Shown piece by piece: positions 53,240 through 64,000 of a DNA stretch of 64,000 nt. Numbering within the stretch: the first letter of the stretch is position 1; each line of letters begins with the position of its first letter. Both the position numbers and the translations under genes were made by a program. Source of the DNA: Topomyia yanbarensis (lineage: Eukaryota; Arthropoda; Insecta; Diptera; Culicidae). The notes beneath the pieces were generated by a model. It was not told where the DNA came from and did no database searches. It saw only the letters and a list, made by a program, of their open reading frames with translations. The DNA is taken from positions 434,186,539 through 434,250,538 of the forward strand of contig NC_080671.1 in assembly GCF_030247195.1 (NCBI RefSeq), in the 5' to 3' direction.

Positions 53240-54650
53240 CACGTTAATAGAACAGAACATATTAGTCAGGAATCAGTAGCGTCTGGCTCGTTCCCCATGT
53301 TGATCGGAGATTTGTGCCTTGCCAAGAATCGTCCTTTCATAAATTTCCCTGACGGGAAGAATTGGGAAAGTGGTAAGGAAAATAACGACACAGAACAATT
53401 AAAACAGTGCATTCTGCATCCCCGGAGGGATGCTGAACGCTCTGCAGGTGCTACAATAGCAAGAATTAAACCCCGTAACCCCCGGAGTGGAGGGATTTAG
53501 AATTTTTATTTAAGCAGTGAGCGGATATATCAACACCCTCGAGGGGATATTGAAATAACAGAACGACATAACTCCCGTAGAGATATTGTCATTGAAATAC
53601 GGCTAAAACTATAGCTCTTCACCACACTGGATTAGGAACAATAGCATATCCTTCAGTTTCAGCACTATGTACTCGGTTCATCTATGTATGGTGAACCAAA
53701 AATCCGGATACGTAATTGCATTACTACAGGGCAGTTTCATATCAAATGATATGATGTTCACAAAGATCATTTGAATAATACTCAGCGCGCTGAATAGTAG
53801 CCGTGTGATAATTGAGTTTGCAATGTCCAGTTAATGCCCTGACTAGAATACTTCAATTATGCTTGGAAAAAAGCCGCAAATTCTTTGACATTTTCGGACT
53901 CACATCCGACAGAAAAGACTGTTTTTGAACGCAAGTTTGCAAGCCACGCCAATGGTTGGCAAGCTCAGATGCTGCCCAAGAGCGAATCTTGTGCTTTATC
54001 CAACTTATCGATAGTGGTTAAACTGGTTCTGGGCCAATACAGTCAGTCACAGCACCAACTCTAGCCAATTCATCCGCCCATTCTTTTCAAGTAATACCGG
54101 AATGTTCGGGTACTCAAAGAAGGTAGACAGCATTTGAAATGCTAAGTTGTTCGACGTGAGCTTTGAGCTCGGCATGCGATTACTAATTTCGATCACGAAT
54201 CTGTCGAAGTAAGTGCTTTCAAGGCAGCCTGACTGGCAGAGTAAAAATAGATTCTTTTACCGCAAATGCCCTGTTGAAGTGTCGATTGTACGCCACACAG
54301 AATCGCAAAGATTTCTGCTTGGAATACGGTACAGTATCTACGAAGCGAATGGGATTGGTTTAATCTTATTTCATGACAATAGACAGCAGTACCTGCTCGG
54401 CCCTCCAACAAAGAACCGTCAGTATAACAAACTACGTATTCTGCAAGTTGTCGCTCTATCCATCCCGACAGCCATTCCTCCCATCAGTGATGGCATTTCA
54501 CCCTAGTGATGCACTGGCGCGTAAGTGTGATGCCTACACAGTAGAGTTCCTATATATAGAGTTAGGCGGACACAAAAGCCGGAAAACTGGCAGCTCTTAT
54601 TCCAGGAAGAAAACACTAGCAACCCATGCAAATGTTCAAGCTCTAGCTTA
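53240..54650 (-). pseudogene. LOA-clade ORF2: RNase H and C-terminal region
   Basis: On the minus strand, CYTDGSLLEGRAGTAVYCHE (RNase H start, with catalytic Asp in TDGS) is followed by YCTVFQAEIFAILCGVQSTL (catalytic Glu) and IYFYSASQAALKALTS, where the usual SDSQAAL has lost its Asp (Asp to Ala). VPEHSGIT.KEWADELAR (in place of VPGHSGITGNEWADELAR) and LTGHCKLNYHTATIQRAEYY come next in shifting frames to about 53750. The 3' UTR continues to roughly 53240. It belongs to the LOA group (mosquito Lian-like), as does the relic at 8390. Several stops make it dead. Confidence 0.75.
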
Positions 54651-55228
54651 ATGATTTCATTGTCGTCGTGAGTACGAACTTTACATGTACGAATAGAAAA
54701 CCAATTCGAAGATCTGATGATATGGTTTCATACTTGTGCGAATATCTCTTTGTGTTACAAAAAAAATCTTGATCTTCTCGTTTCTCTACACTCGATAACA
54801 CAAGAAAAGAGTAAAATAATTTTGGCCATAATTACAATACCTTTTCCATATACATCCAAAGAGAACATGTTATGTGACGTCATGCTCGATTGGCTCCGCC
54901 TTTTGACGTGTTCAATTGGCTCCGCTCAGTGTCTCCGCCTAACTATGAATATAGTAACTATACTACACAGAGGATACAATGATCACACACCACAGAAAAA
55001 AGCAGAACGCTCTTTCTTTCGGAGCTGTATAGACCGATTTCAAGTGTGCGCTGGTGTTGAGGTAGTTGGGTGCGAGATAACCGTGCTCTCTTGCTCTTTA
55101 AATTCTCTGTGGCGCGCTCAGATAAAGTCACCACCGCGCGCGCCCCAGTGTCGCTGTGGTGTATTCACTGGCGTGGTTTCACTGGCGTGTATTCACTGGC
55201 GTGTGATCTTTGGTTTGTTTTCGTCTTA

Positions 55229-55480
55229 GGCCGCTTACAGAGTGGCGGCGAGAAGCTGAGCCGGTGCTGATGCTGACATTAGAATGCGAGATGCGAGAAA
55301 CCTGCTTGCTGCAAACCAAAGGGATGATGTCAGAGTGAAAGCTGAGCGGATCGGCGCCGACTGCCTGCTTTTACTCTGACAGGCTCCATTTGATATGCTG
55401 CGAGCAGGTTTCTCGCATCTCGCATTCTAATGTCAGTACCAGCCCCAGCTCAGCTTCTCGCCGCCACTCTGTAAGCACCC
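55229..55480. mobile_element. Harbinger-type fold-back MITE (252 bp)
   Basis: Flanked by TTA on both sides (55226-55228, 55481-55483); the right arm of the host repeat near 63780 shows the empty site CTTACAAGCG. Ends are GGCCGCTTACAGAGTGGC and the complement of GCCACTCTGTAAGCACCC, with arms of roughly 80 bp. Near-perfect arms (AGAATGCGAGATGCGAGAAA) would fold into a long hairpin. A 3-bp TTA duplication with GG-starting ends is diagnostic of PIF/Harbinger. Confidence 0.9.
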
Positions 55481-55760
55481 TTACAAGCGACATTGCGAGT
55501 GAGATTGATTTGATTTGCACAGGTTGTTGCGTTGTATTGTGTGGATGGTGGTGGTTTATTTCAAGCTTATATTATTTTCTACTGAAGATTTCATACAAGT
55601 TGCTTGGTAAATCGAACGAGTTTATAAAATATTGTTACACTACCTGCAAAACTAAAAGTACTCGGTCCTCGGAGCTAATTGGGAAAACTTTTTACGTATC
55701 ATCGTTTAGAGAGTTTTATAATGACCAGAGGCACCTGATATGCAAACTCGTGTTATAAGT

Positions 55761-58280
55761 ATTAATAGTTTTATTATAACTTAATCCTACAAGTTTAAAC
55801 GAAATCTTAGATTTCGTCGACAGGCTTGACATATTCAGTAAAATTAGGTATACGATAATAAATTTACATACAACATCACAATTACACCGTTATGCATTTG
55901 TTTATTTGTCTATTATTTTGCGTGGAAATCGTTTAAACAGCAGGCGAAAGCGAATGTTTCAAGAGCATGGGAGCTAGGACCGGGATTCTGCGCGTCAATG
56001 AGCGAAATAAATTGGCTCAGTTTCGGGGTCAAGAAAAAAGGCCACTAGTGTTCACGCTTATTTTAAATGAACAATGAATCTTGTGTTCCATAAAAGTATG
56101 TTATAAATGGGTCAGCAGCAACAATGTTTATTATACGTATTCTAGATTTTTGCGTCAGTTAGTATTTTAGACCGTAATTTTAATGCACGTAATATCAACA
56201 GCAAAACAAAATATTAGGTATCTGGTAGTATCTGTCGGAATCTCTGTCAATCTCTATGAAATTTTCGTATTTTCAAGTAACAAGTAAGGTGTTTCCTCAA
56301 GTTTAAACAAGCGATTTTTGTGTGATAAATTATTCCTCATTATAACTTTCTTGAATGAGGTGTTTTATCAAAAAGGTAGCGTTGGGAAAATATCAAAATA
56401 TCAATGTTCACAACAGAATCTTTTCATCGCCGATTTTCTAATAAAAAGTTCACTGATATAAAATATCGCTACGGAAAAAATCGTCAGTGAACTTCAAGAG
56501 TGCCGATGTTTGGGAACATTATTCGGTTCAAGAAAATATCGGAAGAAGAAAAGATCGCTTGCGAACTTTTATATCAACGAATATATAGAAAAAAATTCGC
56601 CTTATGAAAACATCTTGCACGATCTTCGAACAGGGGATTTCCGAGGGATTTTCAAAGATTCCAAAAACCTGTAGATTAACATGATATAAAAAACTACGTT
56701 CTATAATATTACGGCGATAGCTCAATAGGATAAAGCGTCAGGCTACTTTAGTGTCAACGAAGCTTTCTTCAGAAGCCATCGTATAAAAAAAAATTCATCA
56801 ATCGACAGAATCAAAATGGGAAAGAATTAAAATGGTGCTTGAATGGTATGTTGTCAAAATATATACATGGAAAAAAGCAGATTCTGGTATGGTGGCCGGT
56901 TCTTAACAACCCGTTGTTTGTATGACCGAGTATGAAAGTTATATATAGTTGAGCTAATGTATCTATAGTTGCATGTCCCATAGGAGCCGTAATTAGCAAT
57001 GGCTATATTAATGATACATGGTAGTGGTAATGGTACAAGAAGTTTCACATACATAAATTGGTTAATAAACAATCTTAACATTTTTTATCATTTTTGGGAT
57101 TAAACGTTTAATATATTGACATCGCCCATAGAACTTTTCATCGATTTTTTAGCAGAATTTTCACTCAAATATTCTAGTTCTTTGCACACATACCAAAGAT
57201 ACGTTGAACGTTTTCCCATATTTGCAATTAAAATTCTAGGGCAGTTCATAAGACACGTAGAACAACTTTCAACATTCTGCTTTTATTGCACTATATTATT
57301 AGTCTAACTAATGCTATCGTTGTAATGCAGTACAAGTGCAGATTTTCAAAAAAATTATATTAGAATTAGAACGAAATATTTTTTGTATCTCTACGTCGCT
57401 CGAGAATAGCCAAAAAAGCGTAAAATATTTGGCTTTTACTGACCCAAGCATGACTAAAATGCGACTTACAGCTTAAGTGCGGAACTATTAAACTAATATG
57501 TATTTACTTTGTTAGCATTACTAGAGCATTCGAAATTGATAAATTTTGAGAAGAATATGGAATATGTTGAGGATAATTAGTATTGTCTGATATAATATTA
57601 CTAAATATCCATAAAAACTTATTTCATCAGGAATCAAATCCTATATTTCTGCTTATCATAAAATTTTAATCACCTAATTGGACTAAGAATAAATATCACG
57701 GAAGTGTACTCGATTCGAAGTGTATGTATGAATACTTACAGGTGAATTGATTAATATATGTATAGAATACGAAGTTTACGTTAATTTTTGGGATAAACGT
57801 AGATCGTATTCCTTTTTCGGATCGAAATGAAAACAAAAGCACATCCTCATGTCACGAAATCAACTATAGGTTCAAGGTTTACACAAGAAGATTTTTATTC
57901 GGTGGGGTCATAAACATCCTCTGATACATAAACTAAATATTATAAGTTTTACAAATTATAAAATCACGGCAAACAGATAAACGTTCTTTGGAACAATTTA
58001 GTATGTACTGCAAAGACGGTGGATTTGCCATTTTGAACTTCTTTGCTATACTCGTACCCGAACATGTTAGGTTTCAATTTTAATTCTCTCTCTTATTATA
58101 CCATCGCATGAAAATTCGAGAGAAAACCAGCTAATTTATTTAAATGATGGCACAGAAGAAAAATGCCGTCAAATGATTCCAGAACTAATTATTGAGGGGT
58201 TACACTACTATAGAGCACGAAAAATAGGCATATTTCGGGAATTTATCTTGACGCAATAATGAGATGAATCGAGATCTTGT
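55761..58280. other. Interior of the inverted-repeat region, no gene seen
   Basis: AT-rich DNA with frequent stops in all frames. Frames of about 60-75 codons (56528-57307) have no motif. A tRNA-like A-box word (TAGCTCAATAGG at 56718) has no B box. Confidence 0.45.
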
Positions 58281-58284
58281 TTAA

Positions 58285-58382
58285 CTTTCCGGCAGTGTAC
58301 GCTGCTCTGAAAATCTAGCGAACCCGTCTTAAAGCATCAGCGGCTGCTCGTTCAGTGGGCCATAAGCGCGACTTCCAGAGGG
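58285..58382. mobile_element. Possible TTAA-flanked MITE, with a relative at 59737-59823
   Basis: TTAA on both sides (58281-58284, 58383-58386); weak inverted ends CTTTCCGG and CCCTCTGG. The core GAAAATCTAGCGAA, CGTCTTA and CAGCGG is shared with 59758-59795, which also lies between TTAA words. A piggyBac-type MITE family is plausible but the ends are poorly matched. Confidence 0.4.
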
Positions 58383-59829
58383 TTAATGAGATATATAACA
58401 TTACTTTATTGCAAAAAAATGATTTATTCGAGTAATTTCGTCACAAGATGGCGGATGTGCAGCACTTTCCCGTCGGGGATTTTTTTGGAAAGGGTCCACG
58501 GCCGGAGCTCCATGTCCCGTAATTTTTGATCCAGAGCCAAAAACCAAAGCTTTTTAAACTTCTTAGAACGACAGCAAACAGCATACGTAAGATTTTTTCT
58601 ATGTCTTGATTTTTCGCGAAATGGCACATTTTTAGTCGAAAAACGCTAAAAATGTGTTAAAAGTGTCGATTTTTAAAATTTGCATATTAAGAAATTATGC
58701 AATGAAAAAATTAAATCCCACGTACATCGCTGGAGAAAGTAATCTTGAACATGCTGTAAAAATTTTAGGCTGATCAAAAATCATTTGTTCGAGTTACATT
58801 TCCGGCCAGATTAAAAAAAATTATTTCGAGAAAAACACGGTTAACGTTTTCAGTATACTCGAGGTATACATAAGAGGCGTTGCGAAAAAACTTGAATATT
58901 TATTTAATGTTTTCGCGATTCATTTTTTGGAATATCATTTTCAGCATCCTAAAGCACCAGTAAACAAAATTCAACTAATAAATAAAAATTAAATGCTTTA
59001 AAAAATCTACAGTGCTGTAACCCCTTGAAAGCACTGTACCGGTCAAATAGAAGCGCTTCTAAATTGGCACGTCATTATTTTTAATAACGCGCTACAGAAA
59101 AAACGCTTTTAATCCTCCTAACAGTGTGATGAGACATTTCTTATAACTCTTATCACTCGCTTCGGATATTATATCGTTTGAGAACATTTAGAACTTGATG
59201 CTTCGCGATGTTTATGATAACACATACTACATGGCATAGTGGCAGGACTCAGAGAATCGCTCAAATCAGCATAGGACAACATCAGTGCTAGAAATCTCAA
59301 ACCAAATCAATAGGAAAGCGAAAAAATGGCCCATAAAATAGACATACCATCGAATTATTGTTAATGCTCTGTTAATAAAATATCTATATTGTGGTGGGAA
59401 ACTGAATTTTCCTAAAGGGATTATTTATTAATCATTCGCATATATGTAAAAAGCCTTATGTTTACATTTGTGAGTATCGCCCTTTTCACAAAAAAGCGTT
59501 GAAATGAAATCGCAGCTCTGAAGTGAATGCGTGCATAGTTCCAAATTTTACTTCGACATCGACTTTTTCTAAAGGTGACTTCCCAGTAGTATCCTTGATT
59601 TGAATTATTATCGTTAATCCTAATGCCAAAGAACAAATAAAAACCTCTCGAAAACGAACCGTTTGGGGAAATCATCATCATTACTGGAATTTTCATTTTC
59701 ACGAAACTTTTCGATAGCCTTCCGTCACTTGCGTTAATGCACTGGGTGCACAGTGCTCCGAAAATCTAGCGAAATCGTCTTAGGGCACCAGCGGGTCTAA
59801 TTCAGAGCTATCTGCGCGGCGAGTTAAAT

Positions 59830-61155
59830 CTGTAAAGAACACTAAAAATTAATTTCTATTATTAATTTTCAGTTCAGCAATTCGAGAGATCGTGCTCACC
59901 GCAAGCCATGAAAAATAGACTACGTTGTGAAGCGATGGTCACTATTTATTAAAAAATCACGGTTAAATAAAAAATTAAAGTATTAAAAAATTTCAAATAG
60001 TTTATAATTTTCACAAACTTATTAGGAAAAATTGTTTAATAAGCTTTCGTAATATTGTGTAGGAAAAAAGCTGAAAATTTCAGTATTTTCTCTATCTGCA
60101 ACATATAAACCCTTAAGTATTCCAATTAATTGGTATACGAATTGGAATAGGTTCGCCAAATTTTGGAAGAAGTCTATAAAATAACCCCTTGAAAGCTACC
60201 TAAAAATTGTTGTAGTTCGATGCAATAAAAAATCATATTTGGCAATTCATATTTGGCTGATAAAATTGGGGTGTCAATGTATTATAATAGATATTCAGCA
60301 TTCGAAGAAGTTTCTTGTGAACGAGTGTAGAACGACTTTGTTTCTACTTACTTGAAGTCAGCGGCGTAGCCAGAAATTCGGTTTGGTGAAAATCGATCTT
60401 ACTGTCCAAACGGCATAATTCCGAAACCATAATTTTTAAAGTTTTAAAATTATGCAGAATTATTTTCCAGAAAATAGTAACAAGGTTCGTGTCTTTAGAG
60501 AACTTGTTGAGACTTTATTGTAGTCATGAAAATTAACCTGAGAAAATTCACCATAAATACTTCTTGGACGATATACCGTCAAAATTATTTTATCAAATGA
60601 TGCGCTGTTTAACGTTTGTAAAACTCATTGAAGATACTAAGCTTCCGAAATTGACGGTTTCAAAATGATGCTATCTTGACCTTAAATTACTGTTTTTAAA
60701 CATTTGAATTATACTTATAATTGGTCATACAACAAAAATCAAATGCTCATCAAAATTGATCAGAACCTGCTAGAGTCGAATGGAAATCGTCATTTTTCAT
60801 AAATTTCTCTCTGCATTCGGAAAGTGTTATCCTCGTTATTAATCATATTACGTTTTCGTCTCAACTCGACGCATTCCCAAAATAAAAACCTGTTTTAATC
60901 CACCTAGTGGTGCAATTGTGCTTTTCTCATTTGTCCAAACTACGATTCCATGGCTGGTTATGTTCAATACAATGGTGGAAATGAATATTACATGTTCAGT
61001 ACGATTTGCACATCGACAGCCACGATCTTGAGATACTATGTGATACTGAAACATCGCTTGAAACCAGCGGCGGATCATGGAGAAAGATCCGGGAGGTCCA
61101 GGTCCTGCCGAAAATTTTCAACTTGTTAAGAAATTTTAAACTAGTTTTAATTTTA
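59830..61155. other. No gene; possible hAT-like terminus
   Basis: CAGCGGCGTAGCCAGAAATT at 60359 and CAGCGGCGGATCATGG at 61066 resemble termini of common insect hAT-type MITEs, but no paired end or 8-bp duplication could be matched. Confidence 0.3.
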
Positions 61156-61159
61156 AAGT

Positions 61160-61670
61160 AGCAACCCCTCACTGCATACTCCCTCCGGGCTGGTATGATT
61201 GACGATTTTTAGAGTAATTGCATAACTGTTCTATATGAGAAAGGCAAAACTGTACTAAAGTCCAAAAAAGTCCATTTTTGCCAAACTTCTCAATGTTTCA
61301 TGAATTTTAAAGGCTTTTGGAATCAAAAATACAAATTTGATTTGAAAATTTTTCATTTCAGTTTATATGGGAATTTGCTGTGTGATTGCACTTTTCAACT
61401 CGTAACTCCGGAACCGGAAGTCCAATCAATAAAAAATTCAATAGCAGCCAATGGGAAGGTTGTACCTTTCATTTGAGACTAACTTTGTGCAAATCGGTCC
61501 AGCCATCTCTGAGAAACAGAGGTCACATTTTTTTCCACATACACACATACATACACACACAGACATTTTCCGATCTCGACGAACTCAGTCGATTGGCATA
61601 TGACACTCGGCCCTCCGGGACGGGATTAGATTGACGAATTTTAGAGTGAATGAGAAAGGCAAAAACATTT
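61160..61670. repeat. Interspersed mosquito repeat, copies 4 and 5
   Basis: Best-preserved copy at 61370-61670: GTAACTCCGGAACCGGAAGT, TTTGTGCAAATCGG, CAGCCATCTCTGAGAAAC, a CACATACA run, GACATTTTCCGATCTCGACG, AACTCAGTCGATTGG, TATGACACTCGGCCCTCCGG. A 3' half precedes it at 61185-61255 (CTCCGGG, then TTGCATAACTGTTCTATATG). Confidence 0.65.
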
Positions 61671-62915
61671 TTAGAAAATGTTGAAAGTTATGCATTTTTT
61701 TGGTGAGCAGTACTATGTTTCATTAAATCAATTTTAACTTCGCTTCCTATTAAATAAAGACCCTTATTATAGTACATCTCTACAAAAACGAGCTCAATTT
61801 GAAAATTAATCTGAGGATTATGATTGATTACAGAACTCTGGAATTTTCTATTGGAATGTTTTCAGGCAGGAATTTGATATTGATGCTATTAGACAACTGT
61901 GAAATCAAGACCAATAGATCAGTTACATATCAGGACCCCATTCCGACAATTTATCAAAAGTCCTCATGATGTTTACAACAACAGGTTATCAATCTACGGA
62001 TCAGATAATTGTTATTGTAATATTGAATTAAATCAGTCAGCATCAATAAATTTTCAACTTCAATCCAATTTTTTTTGTTGGGTGTGGTGGGGGGGGGGGT
62101 GTTGTATGGTGGTAAACCCCAAAACATTCTCTTGGCTATGCCGTTGCTTGTAGCTATTTATTTCGCTTTTTATTTTCCGATATTTTTCAGATCGATCCGA
62201 TGGTTATAAGTTAGAAAAATTGCAGTCAGAAGGTTCGTACAAATGAACATTTTTGCACTGATAAGTTATCAAGTTCCTTCCAGACAACTTGGAAGTGTTC
62301 GGTGATTATTTCTAGCGGTTGTAGATAGAAAAATGAAATACAAAATTTGTTTTATTGAAATAATGTTTGGCTTAGTTCAATGGATTATTACTATATTGAA
62401 CAATAAATAGGCGACAAAGAGTAATCCACAAACAACAAGCCATAACTTTCAAAGTATTCAAAATAGATATTTGAAGTCTTCAGTAAAGTTATTCGCAAAA
62501 GTAAGAGCTACAAATTTGCTGAAGACATCATTTCGATATAATCACTTCCAAGAAAATTTGTGAAAATATCTCACTCATAGGGGGATTAATCAGCAAAAGC
62601 ACAATACCAAAAGAAAGGGCATATTGCCTTCATTAAATTCTCCGAAGATACTATTGACCTAAAATAAGCCGTTTTGGCGTTAATAATAGATTACATGTTT
62701 TTGGTCATATTTCTGGCAATGGGAAATGATAAAAATCTTTCGCCCGCATTTTATGTTAAATATCTCTTTTGATAATAGTTCGATTTCAACAATCTATAGC
62801 TTTTTCTAAAGGTATTCGTTAAAGCTGTCAAAAAACATATAAAGTGTTAATCTATATTGTCAATTTCGGCAGATAATTAAAAAAAAACTGCAAAAAACGC
62901 CATTTTTACGCATTC
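61671..62915. other. No gene seen
   Basis: A stretch at 62450-62880 has phrase-repetitive AT-rich text (CTGAAGAC, GAAGATACTA and ATATCTC words). A ten-G run lies at 62090-62099. No coding frame is supported. Confidence 0.4.
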
Positions 62916-62919
62916 AAAC

Positions 62920-63190
62920 ATTCATATCTTGGAAACTAAACATCAGAATCAAAAACAAATTAATAGCGTTCATACTGTTTTTTAGTTCTTTCATTTAAAA
63001 TTGGTTTGGATAAGATCGGTTCAGCCATTGCTGAGAAACTCGAATGAGAATTTGTCCGTTACATACACACACACACACACACACAGACATTGTCTCAAAT
63101 CGTCGAGCTGAGTCGATTGGTTTATAAGACTCTGCCCTCCGGGCCTCGGAAAAAATCTTGAAAGTTTGAGCGAATTCTATACATTTCTTT
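62920..63190. repeat. Interspersed mosquito repeat, copy 6
   Basis: TTCAGCCATTGCTGAGAAAC, GAATTTGTCCGTTA, a (CA)n run at 63063-63083, GACATTGTCTCAAATCGTCG, AGCTGAGTCGATTGG, TTTATAAGACTCTGCCC and CTCCGGGCCTCGG. Closest to copy 3 at 6590-6700, forming a subfamily distinct from copies 1 and 5. Confidence 0.65.
63063..63083. repeat. (CA)n microsatellite
   Basis: About ten CA units within the interspersed repeat. The same position holds shorter CA/CATA runs in the other copies, so the microsatellite is part of the repeat family. Confidence 0.85.
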
Positions 63191-64000
63191 TATAAGAAAT
63201 GTAAAAAACAAGTAACAATGTGAATTCTCGTGAACGTTATCTTGTTTTATGTGGACTTTATCTCGGAAAAGTTGGACATCGGATAAGCCTTTTCTCGCGT
63301 GAGTGAGAGAGAATTACAATGCCTGCGTATGATAATAATCGAAAACGTGTGTAATACCAGGACATTACTTGTAATGGATCACTTTACTTTTTGGCGTCGC
63401 CAAATTCGCAATCAAAATAAGTTAACTTACCATTGAGTTATTCAGTCGAACAAAAAATAGGCCGTACCTAATGTGGATGTACAAATCCCGTCTTACATCT
63501 GTTATACGATTAATCTGATACTACAGATCATTATAAAACTTTGTTTATACCAGCCGATACATTGATACGTAAAACGTTTTCCTTGTTTGCCCCTAGGCTC
63601 GAATACTTCAGGTTTCCCACGGTAGTGTAACAACACTCTATAAACTCGCAAGCTTTACCAAGCAACTATGAAATCTTCAGTAGAAAATCATATAAGCTTG
63701 AAATAAGCCACCGACATCCACACAATACAACGCAACAACCTGTGTAAATCAAATCAATCTCACTCGCAATGTCGCTTGTAAGACGAAAACAAACCAAAGA
63801 TCACACGCCAGTGAATACACGCCAGTGAAACCACGCCAGTGAATACACCACAGCGACTCTGGGGCGCGCGCTGTGGCGAATTTATCTGAGCGCGCCACAG
63901 AGAATTTCAAGAGCTCTTCTCCACACTCTAGCTCGTTCCAGTGTTGGGTGTATGAAAATTTACCTCTGCCATCAACGTGCGCTTACACATATCAAATACG

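Larger units (their letters stand above)
55093..63914. mobile_element. 8.8-kb region bounded by inverted repeats of about 400 bp
   Basis: The left arm 55093 to about 55760 (less the 252-bp MITE) and the right arm from about 63500 to 63914 are inverted copies, beginning GCTCTT(T/G)AAATTCTCTGTGG on both sides. Both contain a tandem run of about 15-bp units ending in CACTGGCGTG (three on the left at 55166-55205) and then CAAGCGACATTGCGAGTGAG. The arms look roughly 90% identical by eye near the ends and fade inward. No target duplication was found and the interior has no recognisable gene. It may be a large nonautonomous DNA transposon or an old inverted duplication. Confidence 0.65.

Noticed and set aside
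56712..56785. Possible tRNA gene (A-box-like TAGCTCAATAGG)
   Set aside because: No B box, no matching acceptor stem, and the arms cannot be paired convincingly; at most a decayed tRNA-like relic.
1..64000. CRISPR array, bacterial operon, rRNA or phage features
   Set aside because: No regularly spaced repeats with unique spacers, no ribosome-binding-site-led gene clusters and no rRNA core sequences; intron and retroelement content shows a eukaryote.

Overview
This looks like repeat-rich nuclear DNA of a mosquito, probably culicine. It is AT-rich, has no operon-like gene packing, and is built almost entirely from decayed transposons of kinds familiar from mosquitoes: R1, LOA, RTE and Jockey/I-group non-LTR retrotransposons, a tRNA-derived SINE, and many cut-and-paste elements and MITEs. 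The species assignment is inference. Only one convincing host gene was found: a small gene on the minus strand at 29284-30183 encoding an 83-residue membrane-type protein in three coding exons, with good splice sites and a polyadenylation signal. A second weak candidate is a 35-residue secreted peptide at 31080-31187.

Layout. 1-8.7 kb: internally repeated noncoding DNA, a fold-back element (2888-3901), an R1 reverse-transcriptase relic, a non-LTR 3' end with an AAAT tail, and a LOA relic. 8.7-11.3 kb: no assignable feature. 11.3-20.3 kb: an R1 relic interrupted by a Jockey/I-group element (copy 1), itself split by two Transib-like elements and a TTAA-flanked MITE. 21.5-28.4 kb: a hAT MITE, then a second I-type element carrying a SINE and another Transib-like element. 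29.2-31.4 kb: the host-gene island. 32.2-37.8 kb: a 5'-complete I-type element with a 12-bp target duplication, disabled by frameshifts, a stop and an internal deletion. 39.1-48.4 kb: copy 2 of the first Jockey/I family, holding a 4.4-kb Transib-like element (with a MITE and an RTE nested inside) and a Mutator-like element. 48.7-54.7 kb: a MITE, a copy-3 fragment, a Myb/SANT-type transposon protein gene and a reverse-strand LOA relic. 55.1-63.9 kb: a region bounded by inverted repeats of about 400 bp, containing a Harbinger-type fold-back MITE.

The most striking signal is in the Transib-like elements. Transib is the superfamily from which the RAG1 core of vertebrate V(D)J recombination derives. 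Several termini here read as recombination-signal sequences: a CACAGTG or CACTATG heptamer, a spacer, then an ACAAAA-type nonamer. The 4.4-kb element has 23-bp spacers with ACAAAAATC at both ends. A 931-bp element has a 23-bp spacer at one end and a 12-bp spacer with ACAAAACCC at the other, so it reproduces the 12/23 asymmetry. A third element differs by 12 bp between its ends. Three of these elements have perfect 5-bp target duplications, and removing element plus one duplicate restores the interrupted retrotransposon reading frame, so the boundaries are secure.

The other major oddity is a 902-bp block at 45954-46855 that recurs almost identically at 42646-43547. There it sits inside the 4.4-kb element, flanked by a 141-bp duplication of the recipient sequence. 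This is either a very recent template-switch event or an assembly artefact.
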